From: an uncultured Lachnospiraceae bacterium
Lineage (GTDB): Bacteria > Bacillota > Clostridia > Lachnospirales > Lachnospiraceae
DNA: 11,837 nt
NCBI GenBank assembly: GCA_902767065.1
Contig: CACXFW010000311.1
Span: 1-11,837 of the forward strand
Direction: 5' to 3'
This document shows positions 5,694 through 11,837 of the stretch, piece after piece. The notes beneath the pieces were generated by a model. The model was not told the origin of the DNA and ran no database searches. It saw only the letters and a list, made by a program, of their open reading frames with translations. Both the position numbers and the translations under genes were made by a program. Numbering within the stretch: position 1 is the first letter of the stretch; each line of letters opens with the position of its first letter.

Positions 5694-7007
5694 TCACATC
5701 TCCGGCTTCATTCCGGCCAGCGTCTTCAGCAGCCAGATCACTCCTCTCGCTGCCATTTCGGAGGTTCCCTTGTCCAGGCCGGTAACCTTCGAAATGATCC
5801 CGCCGACCGCTTCAGGTCCCTGGTCTCTGATATACAGACTCGTCATGGCTTCTCCGTATTCGGCAGGAGTCATCTCCTCCTTCGCGAGCAGATACGTGTA
5901 ACGGATGGATTCAAAGACACAATCCGCATTCCGCTCTACCTCTGCGCGGGACTGATTGCCAAACCAGCCGGCACGGTATGCATTTTTCACCGCGCGGCCA
6001 AAGCCTTTCCGCAGGATGCCCCATTCTTTGTCCGTGATATTGGTATTGGCGAGAACGCCCTTCAGGTACAGGAGCACGCGGGACCATTTATCAGAAAAAT
6101 CCTGGTAGCTCTCTTCCACCTTCCGGACTGTTTCGCTGACCGTGTCCTGCACGGTATCTGCCACGTCACTGACTGTATCTTGTACGGTGTCTACCGTGTC
6201 CTTAACGGCATCCGCCGTATCGCTGACCGTATCCTGAACGGCGCCTGCTGCAGCCGTGGCCTTCTCCAACGCGGCATCCACCGTGTCGCCGGCCATTCCC
6301 AACGCGGCATCCGCTGTGTCGCTGACCGTGTCCTTAACGGCATCCGCCGTATCGCTGGCCGTGTCCTTAACAGCGCCCGCTGCAGCCGTGGCCTTCTCCA
6401 ACGCGGCATTCACCGTGTCGCTGACCGTGTCCTTAACGACGCCTGCAGCCTCTGTGGCCTTCTCCAGCGCGGCATCCACCGTATCACCGACCGTCCCCTT
6501 AACGGCGCCTGCAGCCTCTGTGGCCTTCTCCTTGATGGAATCCACCACTGAGCCGCATTTTTCTTTTAAGGAGTCTGACGGATCAGAATCCTCATTCTCA
6601 TCGTCCAGGAGCAGGCCGGCGAGCAGGTTCCCCGCCTTCACGCCCAAGCTCTTCGCGTCTTGAAGAATCTTTCCGGCCATTTGGGCCAGTTCACCAGCTC
6701 TCTTCCCCAGAGCATCGAACCAGCCTCCGGAAGCTTCCTCCTCTGAAAACAACCGTTTATTCCTGACAATATCCGTTCGGATGCCGATACCGTAATCGAA
6801 ACCACTTCGTCCTTCGGACTCGTACTTTCGAACGGTATCTGGCTCCTTAGACTCATCGACTGTTTCCGCCAGCAATCCAGTGGCGGCTGCGGATGCAGGA
6901 GAATACCCTGCAGCCGGCACTTCCTGGCTCATCACAGCTGCCATCAGAAGGCAGATCATACAATACGCCAGGAATTTCTTCCCTGTTCTTTTTCTGTTCA
7001 TTTTCAT
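5694..7007 (-). CDS. Secreted protein with LEA-like 11-residue repeats and an embedded palindromic element
   Basis: A 437-residue exported protein of unknown function. Residues 1-33 form a signal peptide (basic MKMNRKRTGKK, hydrophobic core, cut likely near VPAAG). Residues 56-90 are encoded by repeat copy 2 and include GFDYGIGIRTDIVRNKRLF. Residues 95-135 are helical. Residues about 161-297 are a long run of 11-residue units of the type AVKDTVSDTAD and ALEKATAAAGA, rich in Ala, Asp, Thr, Val and Lys. These resemble LEA group 3 or apolipoprotein-like amphipathic helices. Residues 300-437 form a distinct C-terminal region (SDKWSRVLLYLKGVL, then EWGILRKGFGRAVKNAY) that I do not recognise. GGAG lies 4 nt before ATG 7007. 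It sits 44 nt after the small membrane protein and is probably co-transcribed with it. A stress, surface or envelope role is only suggested by the repeat type. Confidence 0.85.
   Translation of the reverse strand: MKMNRKRTGKKFLAYCMICLLMAAVMSQEVPAAGYSPASAAATGLLAETVDESKEPDTVRKYESEGRSGFDYGIGIRTDIVRNKRLFSEEEASGGWFDALGKRAGELAQMAGKILQDAKSLGVKAGNLLAGLLLDDENEDSDPSDSLKEKCGSVVDSIKEKATEAAGAVKGTVGDTVDAALEKATEAAGVVKDTVSDTVNAALEKATAAAGAVKDTASDTADAVKDTVSDTADAALGMAGDTVDAALEKATAAAGAVQDTVSDTADAVKDTVDTVQDTVSDVADTVQDTVSETVRKVEESYQDFSDKWSRVLLYLKGVLANTNITDKEWGILRKGFGRAVKNAYRAGWFGNQSRAEVERNADCVFESIRYTYLLAKEEMTPAEYGEAMTSLYIRDQGPEAVGGIISKVTGLDKGTSEMAARGVIWLLKTLAGMKPEM
6117..6527 (-). repeat. Coding tandem repeats (33-bp units, 11-residue periodicity)
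   Basis: Repeated blocks such as GCATCCGCCGTATCGCTGAC and GCAGCCGTGGCCTTCTCCAA on the plus strand recur through this stretch, spaced in multiples of 33 bp. Larger duplications are visible, for example around 6240-6300 and 6370-6430. Pairs such as 'gcctgcagcctctgtggcc' near 6440 and 6508 are identical. The pattern indicates recent unit duplication and likely length variation between strains. Confidence 0.85.
6743..6844 (-). repeat. Interspersed palindromic element, copy 2 (102 bp), in frame inside the secreted protein gene
   Basis: On the minus strand it starts AGCCAGATACCGTTCGAAAG and ends near GTTGTTTTCAG. The stem GATACCGT plus TCGAAA pairs with TTTCGA plus ACGGTATC, with a two-nucleotide bulge. 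The loop carries a GTCC-GAA-GGAC mini-hairpin. It is 102 bp (34 codons) with no stop in the translated frame, so it inserts about 34 residues without disrupting the gene. It lies between the signal peptide and the helical region, where extra sequence could be tolerated. Confidence 0.9.
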
Positions 7008-7051
7008 TACGCTCCGGATTCTGATCTCTCCAGGTTATTTCTGAACCAGTC

Positions 7052-7546
7052 CTACTCCCTGAGAATCTTTACGATCTCAACGACTGGTTCCATGATCTCG
7101 GCCAGGCTCGAAATGGAGTGATTCAGGCTTTCAAAGTCAACACTGTTGAAGTTATCAAGCGCCACTTTGATGGCTTCTTCATTTTCATTGATCAAAACAT
7201 CCGTATCCTTCGCCAGATCCGTCAGCTCTGACATGGAGGTTTCCGCATGTGCCACAAGCGCGTCCACGTTATCCATGGTTTCCTGCACTCTGGTAACCGT
7301 TTTCAGAAACATCGGAACCAGAAGAACAAACACAACCACCAGCACACCGAGAAGTGCAAACTCCGCGATGGCGATGGCCTTTGATACCGAGATGCCCCGC
7401 TCCTGCCGTCTGCTCATCTTCTGCAGCAGCCTGGTCTGTTCCTTGGCCTCCTTAGTATGAGCCTTATCTTCTGTCGGGATTGGCCTCTGACCGGGATGGT
7501 CTTCTATTGCTTCCATATCTGTCTCTTTCACTCCTTTCTCCTGCAC
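7052..7546 (-). CDS. Small single-pass membrane protein with coiled-coil extracytoplasmic region
   Basis: Unknown function; 164 residues from GTG 7546. A polar, charged N-terminal segment (1-54) is followed by one transmembrane helix at about 55-81 (ending VLVVVFVLLVPMFLK). After it comes a heptad-like amphipathic region (82-164), for example TVTRVQETMDNVDALVAHAE. The charge pattern (RRQER before the helix) predicts the N-terminus inside and the coiled coil outside. The start is uncertain. GTG 7546 has a weak site. In-frame GTG 7531 has AGGAG 6 nt upstream and may be correct. ATG 7516 is a third choice. It is first in a likely two-gene unit with the secreted repeat protein and has a strong promoter upstream. 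The region resembles the general architecture of DUF948-like or methyl-accepting-type membrane coiled coils, but I do not recognise a specific family. Confidence 0.75.
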   Translation of the reverse strand: MQEKGVKETDMEAIEDHPGQRPIPTEDKAHTKEAKEQTRLLQKMSRRQERGISVSKAIAIAEFALLGVLVVVFVLLVPMFLKTVTRVQETMDNVDALVAHAETSMSELTDLAKDTDVLINENEEAIKVALDNFNSVDFESLNHSISSLAEIMEPVVEIVKILRE

Positions 7547-7551
7547 TCATC

Positions 7552-7565
7552 TGTCTGATCAGACA
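7552..7565. promoter_or_regulatory. Perfect 14-bp palindrome in the leader of the membrane protein gene
   Basis: TGTCTGATCAGACA is its own reverse complement. It lies just upstream of the start candidates and downstream of the promoter. It could be a dimeric repressor operator or a stem in the mRNA near the ribosome site. No cognate regulator can be named. Confidence 0.45.
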
Positions 7566-7573
7566 ATGCCGGA

Positions 7574-7594
7574 TTCCTGTCTTCCGGACAGGAA
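7574..7594. promoter_or_regulatory. 8-bp hairpin in the 5' leader of the membrane protein gene
   Basis: TTCCTGTC and GACAGGAA form a perfect 8-bp stem around a 5-nt loop. It falls about 10-30 nt after the predicted transcription start on the minus strand, so it would be at the very 5' end of the transcript, as in mRNA-stabilising 5' stems. It has no T tract, so it is not a standard terminator. Confidence 0.5.
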
Positions 7595-7610
7595 AGACAT
7601 TTCGTTCGCG

Positions 7611-7639
7611 AGTATAATACGACTCCGTTTCATTTTCAA
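7611..7639 (-). promoter_or_regulatory. Strong SigA-type promoter for the membrane-protein/secreted-protein unit
   Basis: On the minus strand, TTGAAA (7639-7634), a 17-nt spacer and TATACT (7616-7611) match the housekeeping consensus closely. It would start transcription near 7604 and serve the genes at 7546-7052 and 7007-5694. Confidence 0.75.
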
Positions 7640-7751
7640 GAGGGACTGCCTTTGGGCTATAGCGGAAAAAATACCATGCAGCGAATGATCTGCTCATACG
7701 GAGAAGGAAAACGGATCCCTCTTTATATTGTCAAAGCAGATCCTGGTGGCA

Positions 7752-7770
7752 GGAAGCCGGGCACGCTTCC
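7752..7770 (-). terminator. Weak hairpin just after the MATE gene
   Basis: GGAAGC and GCTTCC (6 bp, 7-nt loop) lie just 3' of the MATE stop codon. There is no T run, so this is at best a factor-dependent or weak terminator; it may only be chance pairing. Confidence 0.25.
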
Positions 7771-7774
7771 CGGA

Positions 7775-9139
7775 TCAGATTCCCGGCGGCCATCCCTCCA
7801 TCTTCCTGATCCTGAAATAGATGAGGTAAGAAACGATCACTGTAAAAAAGTCCGCAATCGCCTGCGTCCAGACGATCCCCATCATTCCGAACAGAGAATT
7901 CAGCAAAAACAGCAGCGGGATATTGAACACCAGCTGTCGAATGGCAGGCAGGAAAAAAGATTCCCTGCCCCGCCCGAGCGCCTGGGTAAAATGCACCATA
8001 CTGAAACACAGAAACATCAGCGGGGTCGCAAAGCATCTCGCCCGCAGGAACTGCGTACCGAAACGTACCGTATCCGCGTCCCGGATAAATGCCTGTATGA
8101 TATCCGGAGCAAACACATAGTACAGGAGCACACTGAAGATCCCGATGACCAGGCCGACCCCTCTGCCGAAACGAAAGACCGCATCCATGCGTTCCCGGTT
8201 TCCGGAGGAGTAACTGTAAGCCAGAAGAGGCACCATGCCCAGGCAGATTCCGATGCCGATATTCAGAGGCAGACGTTCCACCTTCAGTACAATTCCGATC
8301 GCGGCAAGCTCGATGTCTCCATGGCCGGCGGACAGGCGGTTGATGACGATATTGCAAAGATCAAACAGAAGCAAAGACACGGCGGCAGGGATTCCCACGC
8401 TGAAGACAGAAGCAAGAGAACGGCGGGACAGATATGTGCCGCCCATCCGGATACGAAGAATCGTCTGCCTGCCGGCCCTTATGTATGTTACAAGAAAATA
8501 TACCAGCGCAGCCGTGTTGCTGAGCATGGTCGCGATCGCAGCCCCCAAAACCTGCTGCCCGTCCGGAAGAATCACAAACATGAAGAGCGGATCCAGCGCG
8601 ATGTTCAGGACGCCCCCCATGCTGAGTCCGAAGGATGCCCTGGAAGACAGACCGATGCTGCGGAGCATGGAGGAAAGCACATTGCTCAGGATCACAGGCG
8701 TCCCGCCGATGACGACCACAAAGAGCATATACTGCTTCGCGTATCCGATCACATTGTCGCTTGCACCCAGAAAGCGCAGAAATGGCGTCATTCCCACATA
8801 GCAGACCGCCGAATACACGACAGCGCATGCAAGCGCCATCCAGATACACGCCGCGGACACCCTGGAGGCTTCTTCCTCCTCCCCTCTTCCGATCAGGCGG
8901 GCGATCAGGGTGCCGCCTCCGGCCCCGAAAACATTCGAAATGACAACGGTCAGCATGAGGGCAGGCAAAACGAGAGAACAGGAAGCAACCATGAATGGGT
9001 TGTCTGTTCGCCCCACAAACCAGGTGTCTGCCAGATTATAGATCAGGAGAATCAGCTGGCTGACGACAGCCGGAAGCGCCATGACCGCCAATGCGCGGGG
9101 AACGCTGTACTTCTCAAAAATCTCTTTCCTGTCCTGCAT
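7775..9139 (-). CDS. MATE family efflux transporter
   Basis: This is a multidrug and toxic compound extrusion protein, an inner-membrane antiporter that exports cationic drugs or metabolites using an Na+ or H+ gradient. It has 454 residues, normal for the family. About 12 hydrophobic helices fall in two MatE halves (roughly 13-175 and 235-400). Family features seen include PAVVSQLILLIYNLADTWFV (24-43), the GAGGGTLIARLIGRGEEEEA stretch after helix 2, and SMGGVLNIALDPLFMF, characteristic of the NorM/DinF-like subgroup of Clostridia. The start at 9139 has AAGG 7 nt upstream. It lies 92 nt after the C11 peptidase gene on the same strand and could be read through from it; no convincing own promoter was seen. 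The exported compound cannot be told from sequence. Confidence 0.95.
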   Translation of the reverse strand: MQDRKEIFEKYSVPRALAVMALPAVVSQLILLIYNLADTWFVGRTDNPFMVASCSLVLPALMLTVVISNVFGAGGGTLIARLIGRGEEEEASRVSAACIWMALACAVVYSAVCYVGMTPFLRFLGASDNVIGYAKQYMLFVVVIGGTPVILSNVLSSMLRSIGLSSRASFGLSMGGVLNIALDPLFMFVILPDGQQVLGAAIATMLSNTAALVYFLVTYIRAGRQTILRIRMGGTYLSRRSLASVFSVGIPAAVSLLLFDLCNIVINRLSAGHGDIELAAIGIVLKVERLPLNIGIGICLGMVPLLAYSYSSGNRERMDAVFRFGRGVGLVIGIFSVLLYYVFAPDIIQAFIRDADTVRFGTQFLRARCFATPLMFLCFSMVHFTQALGRGRESFFLPAIRQLVFNIPLLFLLNSLFGMMGIVWTQAIADFFTVIVSYLIYFRIRKMEGWPPGI

Positions 9140-9231
9140 TTAGATGCCTTATTCTGATCCTTTTTCCGAACACTTTTTCCGGATCCTTCTCCCCGTCCTT
9201 GTTTTGTGAGAATTCATGGGGTGCTGAACAG

Positions 9232-11358
9232 TTACTCAAAAGAAACCGATTCTCCATCCCAGTACACATTAAAATAGTCAGTGTAGTGGGCATTGTTGAA
9301 CACATCCCTGGCTATGAAGCGGATCATGTATTCCCCTTCCGGAAGCTTTTCGTTCTCAATCACGGAATCTTTCGTAATCAGTGTGTCCATTCTCCTGATA
9401 TAGTCCGATATCCTGTTATACTTTCTACTGTACACTGCATCGCACAGAGTGATATAATCCCCTTCAATCTCGCTGATCGGAACTACATTTCTCCCGGCAA
9501 GGCCGCTATGGGCGTCAAATCCGTCCCACAGCCCCAACAGCTCATACGAACTATTCTTTTCATCCGTGTCGATGCCCATCTCTTCCGTTTCCATGCCTTC
9601 TTCCATACCGGCATCAGTTTCCTCTTCCAGGTCCGTGTCTTCCGCCTGCATACCGGCTTCAGATTCTCCTTCCAGGCCTGCCTCTTCCTCCGGGTTTGCT
9701 TCCTGATAATAAGACAGAATCCGCAGTTCCATATCTTCATCCTGAATCTTGACCGGAGAGTGATACAGAACGTAGGATTCGGTATCATCTGCGATAGACA
9801 TGCAAAGAGGTTTTCCGTCCAGCGTCGGCCAGGTTCCGTCAAATCCCAGCTTAAACCATTCCGTCCCCTGCTCTTCATCTGTCTCATAAGTCAGATTCCC
9901 GCTCTCTCCCAAAGTATAAGTAACTCCGTAATCTGCATCTTCGAAATACAGTGCGTAAGACAGAGTCATAACGGAATCAAATCCTGAGCTGAACGTCAGA
10001 TACGCCTTGGTACGGTCTTCGGAAAAAGCGATCTCCGGAACGACAATAAAGCCGCTTCGATCCAGCTCCGGATGTCTGTCTGCTTTTTCATAAACCCATT
10101 CCGGCGCAACCCAGTTCACATTGATGCTGTCCAGGAACGAAAGATGCTCCGGATTCTTACTTGTCCTGGCAAAATGATCCAGGGTTTCATCGCTATCATT
10201 GAGCGAATAATAGACAGAAAGGCCATGCGAATACATATGATTGGCAGAACGGAGATTGTATACAACCGCGTCTTCAACTGCATCCTGCAGGGCATGGGTT
10301 ACCTCCTTTGAGATTCCCCCCTTCTCCGCCCTCCGGCTGAGATCGAAAAGATCCACCATGGATTTCACTAAATAATTTTCTGTATAGTAGGTTTCCCTGG
10401 CATAGTTATAAAAATCTTCCGAATCCTGTACCAGTCCGGACACATCATGAATAAATGCATTGAATGCTTCCGCGACCGCATCTATCTTTGAAAGGTCAAT
10501 CAGGGACATGGTAAAATATGTGGTAGTGCTCTTCTGATCCGTTTCCATATAATACTGCTGGGAGTAATCACAGATCCGCTTCCCCAGCTGTTCGGCAGAG
10601 CATTCCGGACGGTCATACAGATACTGCACCCAGCCTTTGTAGTTGGTTCCGTCCCCGGCCATGACCTCCTCGGAGGCTGCCAGATAGTCCGCGTAGGGGG
10701 CAAGTGCCTGCCCCATTTCCAGGGAAGCCATCAGGCACGCATCCGTCATCACAAGATCAAAATGAGTTCCTCCCTCACGAAGCGCATCTTCAATAGCATA
10801 CAACGGCATGATCGTATCCCCGTAATTCTCATCGCAGATCATTCCCGCATTGCTCCCGCCGCCATGATCCCAGAGAATCAGCATGTTTTTCTTCGCGCTG
10901 TAGTTCTCCGCTGCCCAGCGGATAAAGTCGGAAAGTGTCTGCCCATTGGACATACAGGATTCTTCTGCTTCATCCACCAGAACATATCCATCCTGCCCGT
11001 AATACCAGCGCTGCAGTCTGTCATTCGCAATCTCGAATCCAAGCTTCTCTTCCGGATCCCAGTTCTTTGTCCCGCCTGTCTCCACCAGAAGATTCACTCC
11101 GTCATCGGGCAGTGTCTCGGCAATCGCGCTCAGGTTCAGCGTCGCTGCGCCTGCATCCGATTCAAGGTCTGTACCACACAGATACAGCAGGACATTCCAT
11201 TCACATTCCTCACCCTGCTCAGCTTCGGTCAGAGACTGGAATTCTGCCGTTTCACCGGTCTTTGCCTCCCTGGCCTGTTCGGTTTCCCCGGCGGGGGCAA
11301 CACCACACAGCCCCATCGTCAGCGACAACGAAAGCAGCACCGTAATCATTCTTTTCAT
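9232..11358 (-). CDS. Secreted clostripain-related cysteine peptidase (family C11)
   Basis: A 708-residue extracellular endopeptidase of clan CD. Clostripain relatives cut after basic residues, though this specificity is only inferred. Signal peptide at 1-24 (MKRMITVLLSLSLTMGLCG, cut likely near APAG). The C11 core opens with NVLLYLCGTDLESDAGAA (55-72). The catalytic His is H165 in ILWDHGGGS, the nucleophile is C208 in LVMTDACLMASLE, and AASEEVMAGDG follows at 227-236. Residues 553-600 are a Glu/Asp-rich insertion made of near-duplicate units. The remaining 601-708 is an Ig-like or beta-rich C-terminal region. ATG 11358 is chosen because GGAG lies 6 nt upstream and the signal peptide starts there; an in-frame ATG at 11460 would add 34 residues encoded by repeat-derived DNA. 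It is probably autoprocessed as in the family. Substrate and role are unknown. Confidence 0.93.
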   Translation of the reverse strand: MKRMITVLLSLSLTMGLCGVAPAGETEQAREAKTGETAEFQSLTEAEQGEECEWNVLLYLCGTDLESDAGAATLNLSAIAETLPDDGVNLLVETGGTKNWDPEEKLGFEIANDRLQRWYYGQDGYVLVDEAEESCMSNGQTLSDFIRWAAENYSAKKNMLILWDHGGGSNAGMICDENYGDTIMPLYAIEDALREGGTHFDLVMTDACLMASLEMGQALAPYADYLAASEEVMAGDGTNYKGWVQYLYDRPECSAEQLGKRICDYSQQYYMETDQKSTTTYFTMSLIDLSKIDAVAEAFNAFIHDVSGLVQDSEDFYNYARETYYTENYLVKSMVDLFDLSRRAEKGGISKEVTHALQDAVEDAVVYNLRSANHMYSHGLSVYYSLNDSDETLDHFARTSKNPEHLSFLDSINVNWVAPEWVYEKADRHPELDRSGFIVVPEIAFSEDRTKAYLTFSSGFDSVMTLSYALYFEDADYGVTYTLGESGNLTYETDEEQGTEWFKLGFDGTWPTLDGKPLCMSIADDTESYVLYHSPVKIQDEDMELRILSYYQEANPEEEAGLEGESEAGMQAEDTDLEEETDAGMEEGMETEEMGIDTDEKNSSYELLGLWDGFDAHSGLAGRNVVPISEIEGDYITLCDAVYSRKYNRISDYIRRMDTLITKDSVIENEKLPEGEYMIRFIARDVFNNAHYTDYFNVYWDGESVSFE
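9604..9693 (-). repeat. 45-bp tandem duplication in the acidic segment of the peptidase
   Basis: The plus-strand block CATACCGGC(A/T)TCAG occurs at 9604 and 9649, followed in both by TTCCAGG and a final CTTCC. The 45-bp period encodes 15 residues, giving units of the type LEGESEAGM and LEEETDAGM. It keeps the frame and lies in the Glu-rich linker. Confidence 0.75.
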
Positions 11359-11410
11359 AAACAGCTCCTTTTCAAGTACGTTCCGATTGTTTTCTGAATC
11401 AACATCACAT

Positions 11411-11454
11411 ACAGACACCGCTTTCCACGCCTGCGCAGGGCGGAAACTGTCTGT
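11411..11454. other. Long interrupted hairpin in the upstream region of the peptidase gene
   Basis: On the plus strand, ACAGACA (11411-11417) pairs with TGTCTGT (11448-11454), TTTCC (11422-11426) with GGAAA (11442-11446), and GCC (11429-11431) with GGC (11439-11441), around TGCGCAG. Small bulges separate the blocks. It directly follows palindromic element copy 3 and may be the 3' module of a longer form of that element. There is no T run, so it is not a plain terminator. It also encodes the last residues of the PIN fusion ORF (PPCAGVESGVCM). Confidence 0.6.
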
Positions 11455-11460
11455 TCTCAT

Positions 11461-11564
11461 CTATAAACCTATGTTTATATCTGACTCTGTCCGGTCTGTT
11501 GCCGATGCCGTAATCGAAAGTGCTTCGTCCCTCAAGACTCGCACTTTCAAACGGTAATCTGGCT
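11461..11564 (-). repeat. Interspersed palindromic element, copy 3 (104 bp)
   Basis: On the minus strand it begins AGCCAGATTACCGTTTGAAA and ends with a perfect hairpin TATAAAC-ATAG-GTTTATA. The inner stem GAAAGTGC/GCACTTTC is 8 bp and perfect, and CCGT/ACGG closes the outside. The loop retains GTCT...GGAC pairing. It is the most diverged copy and carries one extra T near the 5' end and one extra base in the loop. It is flanked by a PIN-domain fragment upstream and hairpin 11411-11454 downstream. Confidence 0.85.
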
Positions 11565-11837
11565 ACCAATAAAATATCAGTTTTACAGGAGGGAAACAAG
11601 AGGCTCAGGGAACTCGTCATCCGCAATCCTTCCACCACTCTGTAATGCTTATCGTTTGCCGTTATCAGTGTTTCGTTTTCTTCAATACAAGTACTGGCAA
11701 TCAAAGCATCCGCCATTTCCATAGAATGACTTAATGAGTACATTTCAACATAATCCGAAGCACGCAGGGAGATACTTTCAGACAACGGAATGATTTCAAC
11801 GCTCATCTCCCCGACTGAGTTGAATTACATTCATCGC

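Larger units (their letters stand above)
11405..11824 (-). pseudogene. C-terminal half of a VapC-like PIN-domain toxin, fused to repeat element
   Basis: The open frame runs from just after an in-frame TAA (11825-11827) to TGA at 11405; the first ATG is 11806. The first 63 residues (11806-11618) match the C-terminal half of VapC/PIN ribonucleases: SVEIIPLSESISLRASD, then MADALIASTCIEENETLIT, ANDKHYR and VEGLRM, including the conserved Asp of ADALIA and the AND motif. The usual N-terminal half with its first catalytic Asp (DTN-type motif) is absent, so activity is not expected. After VEGLRM the frame continues through an unrelated stretch and then copy 3 of the palindromic element (RSTFDYGIGNRPDRVRYKH), which provides the stop codon. 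A different frame near the window end (MNVIQLSRGDER, from 11834) might be part of the missing half, implying a frameshift or deletion; this is tentative. No VapB-like antitoxin is visible in the window. Confidence 0.7.

Noticed and set aside
7652..9157. 501-residue open frame on the plus strand
   Set aside because: It is antisense to the clear MATE gene, rich in His, Arg, Gln and Asp with no domain, and is a by-product of codon bias.
11405..11837. Functional toxin-antitoxin module
   Set aside because: The PIN catalytic N-terminal half is missing in this frame and no antitoxin gene is visible in the window.

Overview
This window comes from a bacterial chromosome with moderately high GC. It most likely belongs to a gut-type Clostridia (Bacillota), perhaps a Lachnospiraceae relative. 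The reasons are strong AGGAG-type ribosome binding sites, a clostripain-family (C11) secreted peptidase, a Na/Pi-type transporter with a PhoU-like tail and a MATE exporter. The placement is an inference from gene content, not a proof. No rRNA, tRNA, CRISPR array or transposase gene was seen.

Region by region. Positions 1-2290 (minus strand) hold a PfkB-family sugar kinase followed by the start of a family-5 ABC substrate-binding protein that runs off the window. Positions 2291-2724 are a divergent regulatory region with two opposed promoters, each preceded by the same 16-bp motif. Positions 2725-3630 (plus) encode a LacI-type ligand-binding domain with no DNA-binding domain. Positions 3762-5576 (plus) encode a Na/Pi cotransporter family protein, ended by three consecutive related hairpins, the last a strong terminator. 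Positions 5694-7546 (minus) hold a two-gene unit: a single-pass coiled-coil membrane protein, then a secreted protein with LEA-like 11-residue repeats. Positions 7775-9139 (minus) encode a MATE exporter, and 9232-11358 (minus) a secreted C11 cysteine peptidase. Positions 11405-11824 (minus) carry the C-terminal half of a VapC-like PIN toxin that reads into repeat DNA.

The standout feature is an interspersed palindromic element of about 90-105 bp. It occurs three times (2629-2717 plus; 6743-6844 minus; 11461-11564 minus). Each copy has a long imperfect stem followed by a small ATAAAC/GTTTAT-type hairpin. Copy 1 abuts the start of the regulator that lacks its HTH. Copy 2 lies in frame inside the secreted repeat protein, just after its signal peptide. 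Copy 3 supplies the tail and stop codon of the PIN fragment and the upstream region of the peptidase. This resembles palindromic elements that enter coding sequences, such as those of Rickettsia, and may be an undescribed family.

Functionally, the kinase and solute-binding protein suggest uptake and phosphorylation of a sugar or nucleoside-like compound, with the divergent LacI-like protein as the former or altered sensor. The remaining genes are separate units: phosphate or anion transport, an envelope pair, drug or metabolite efflux, and extracellular proteolysis.
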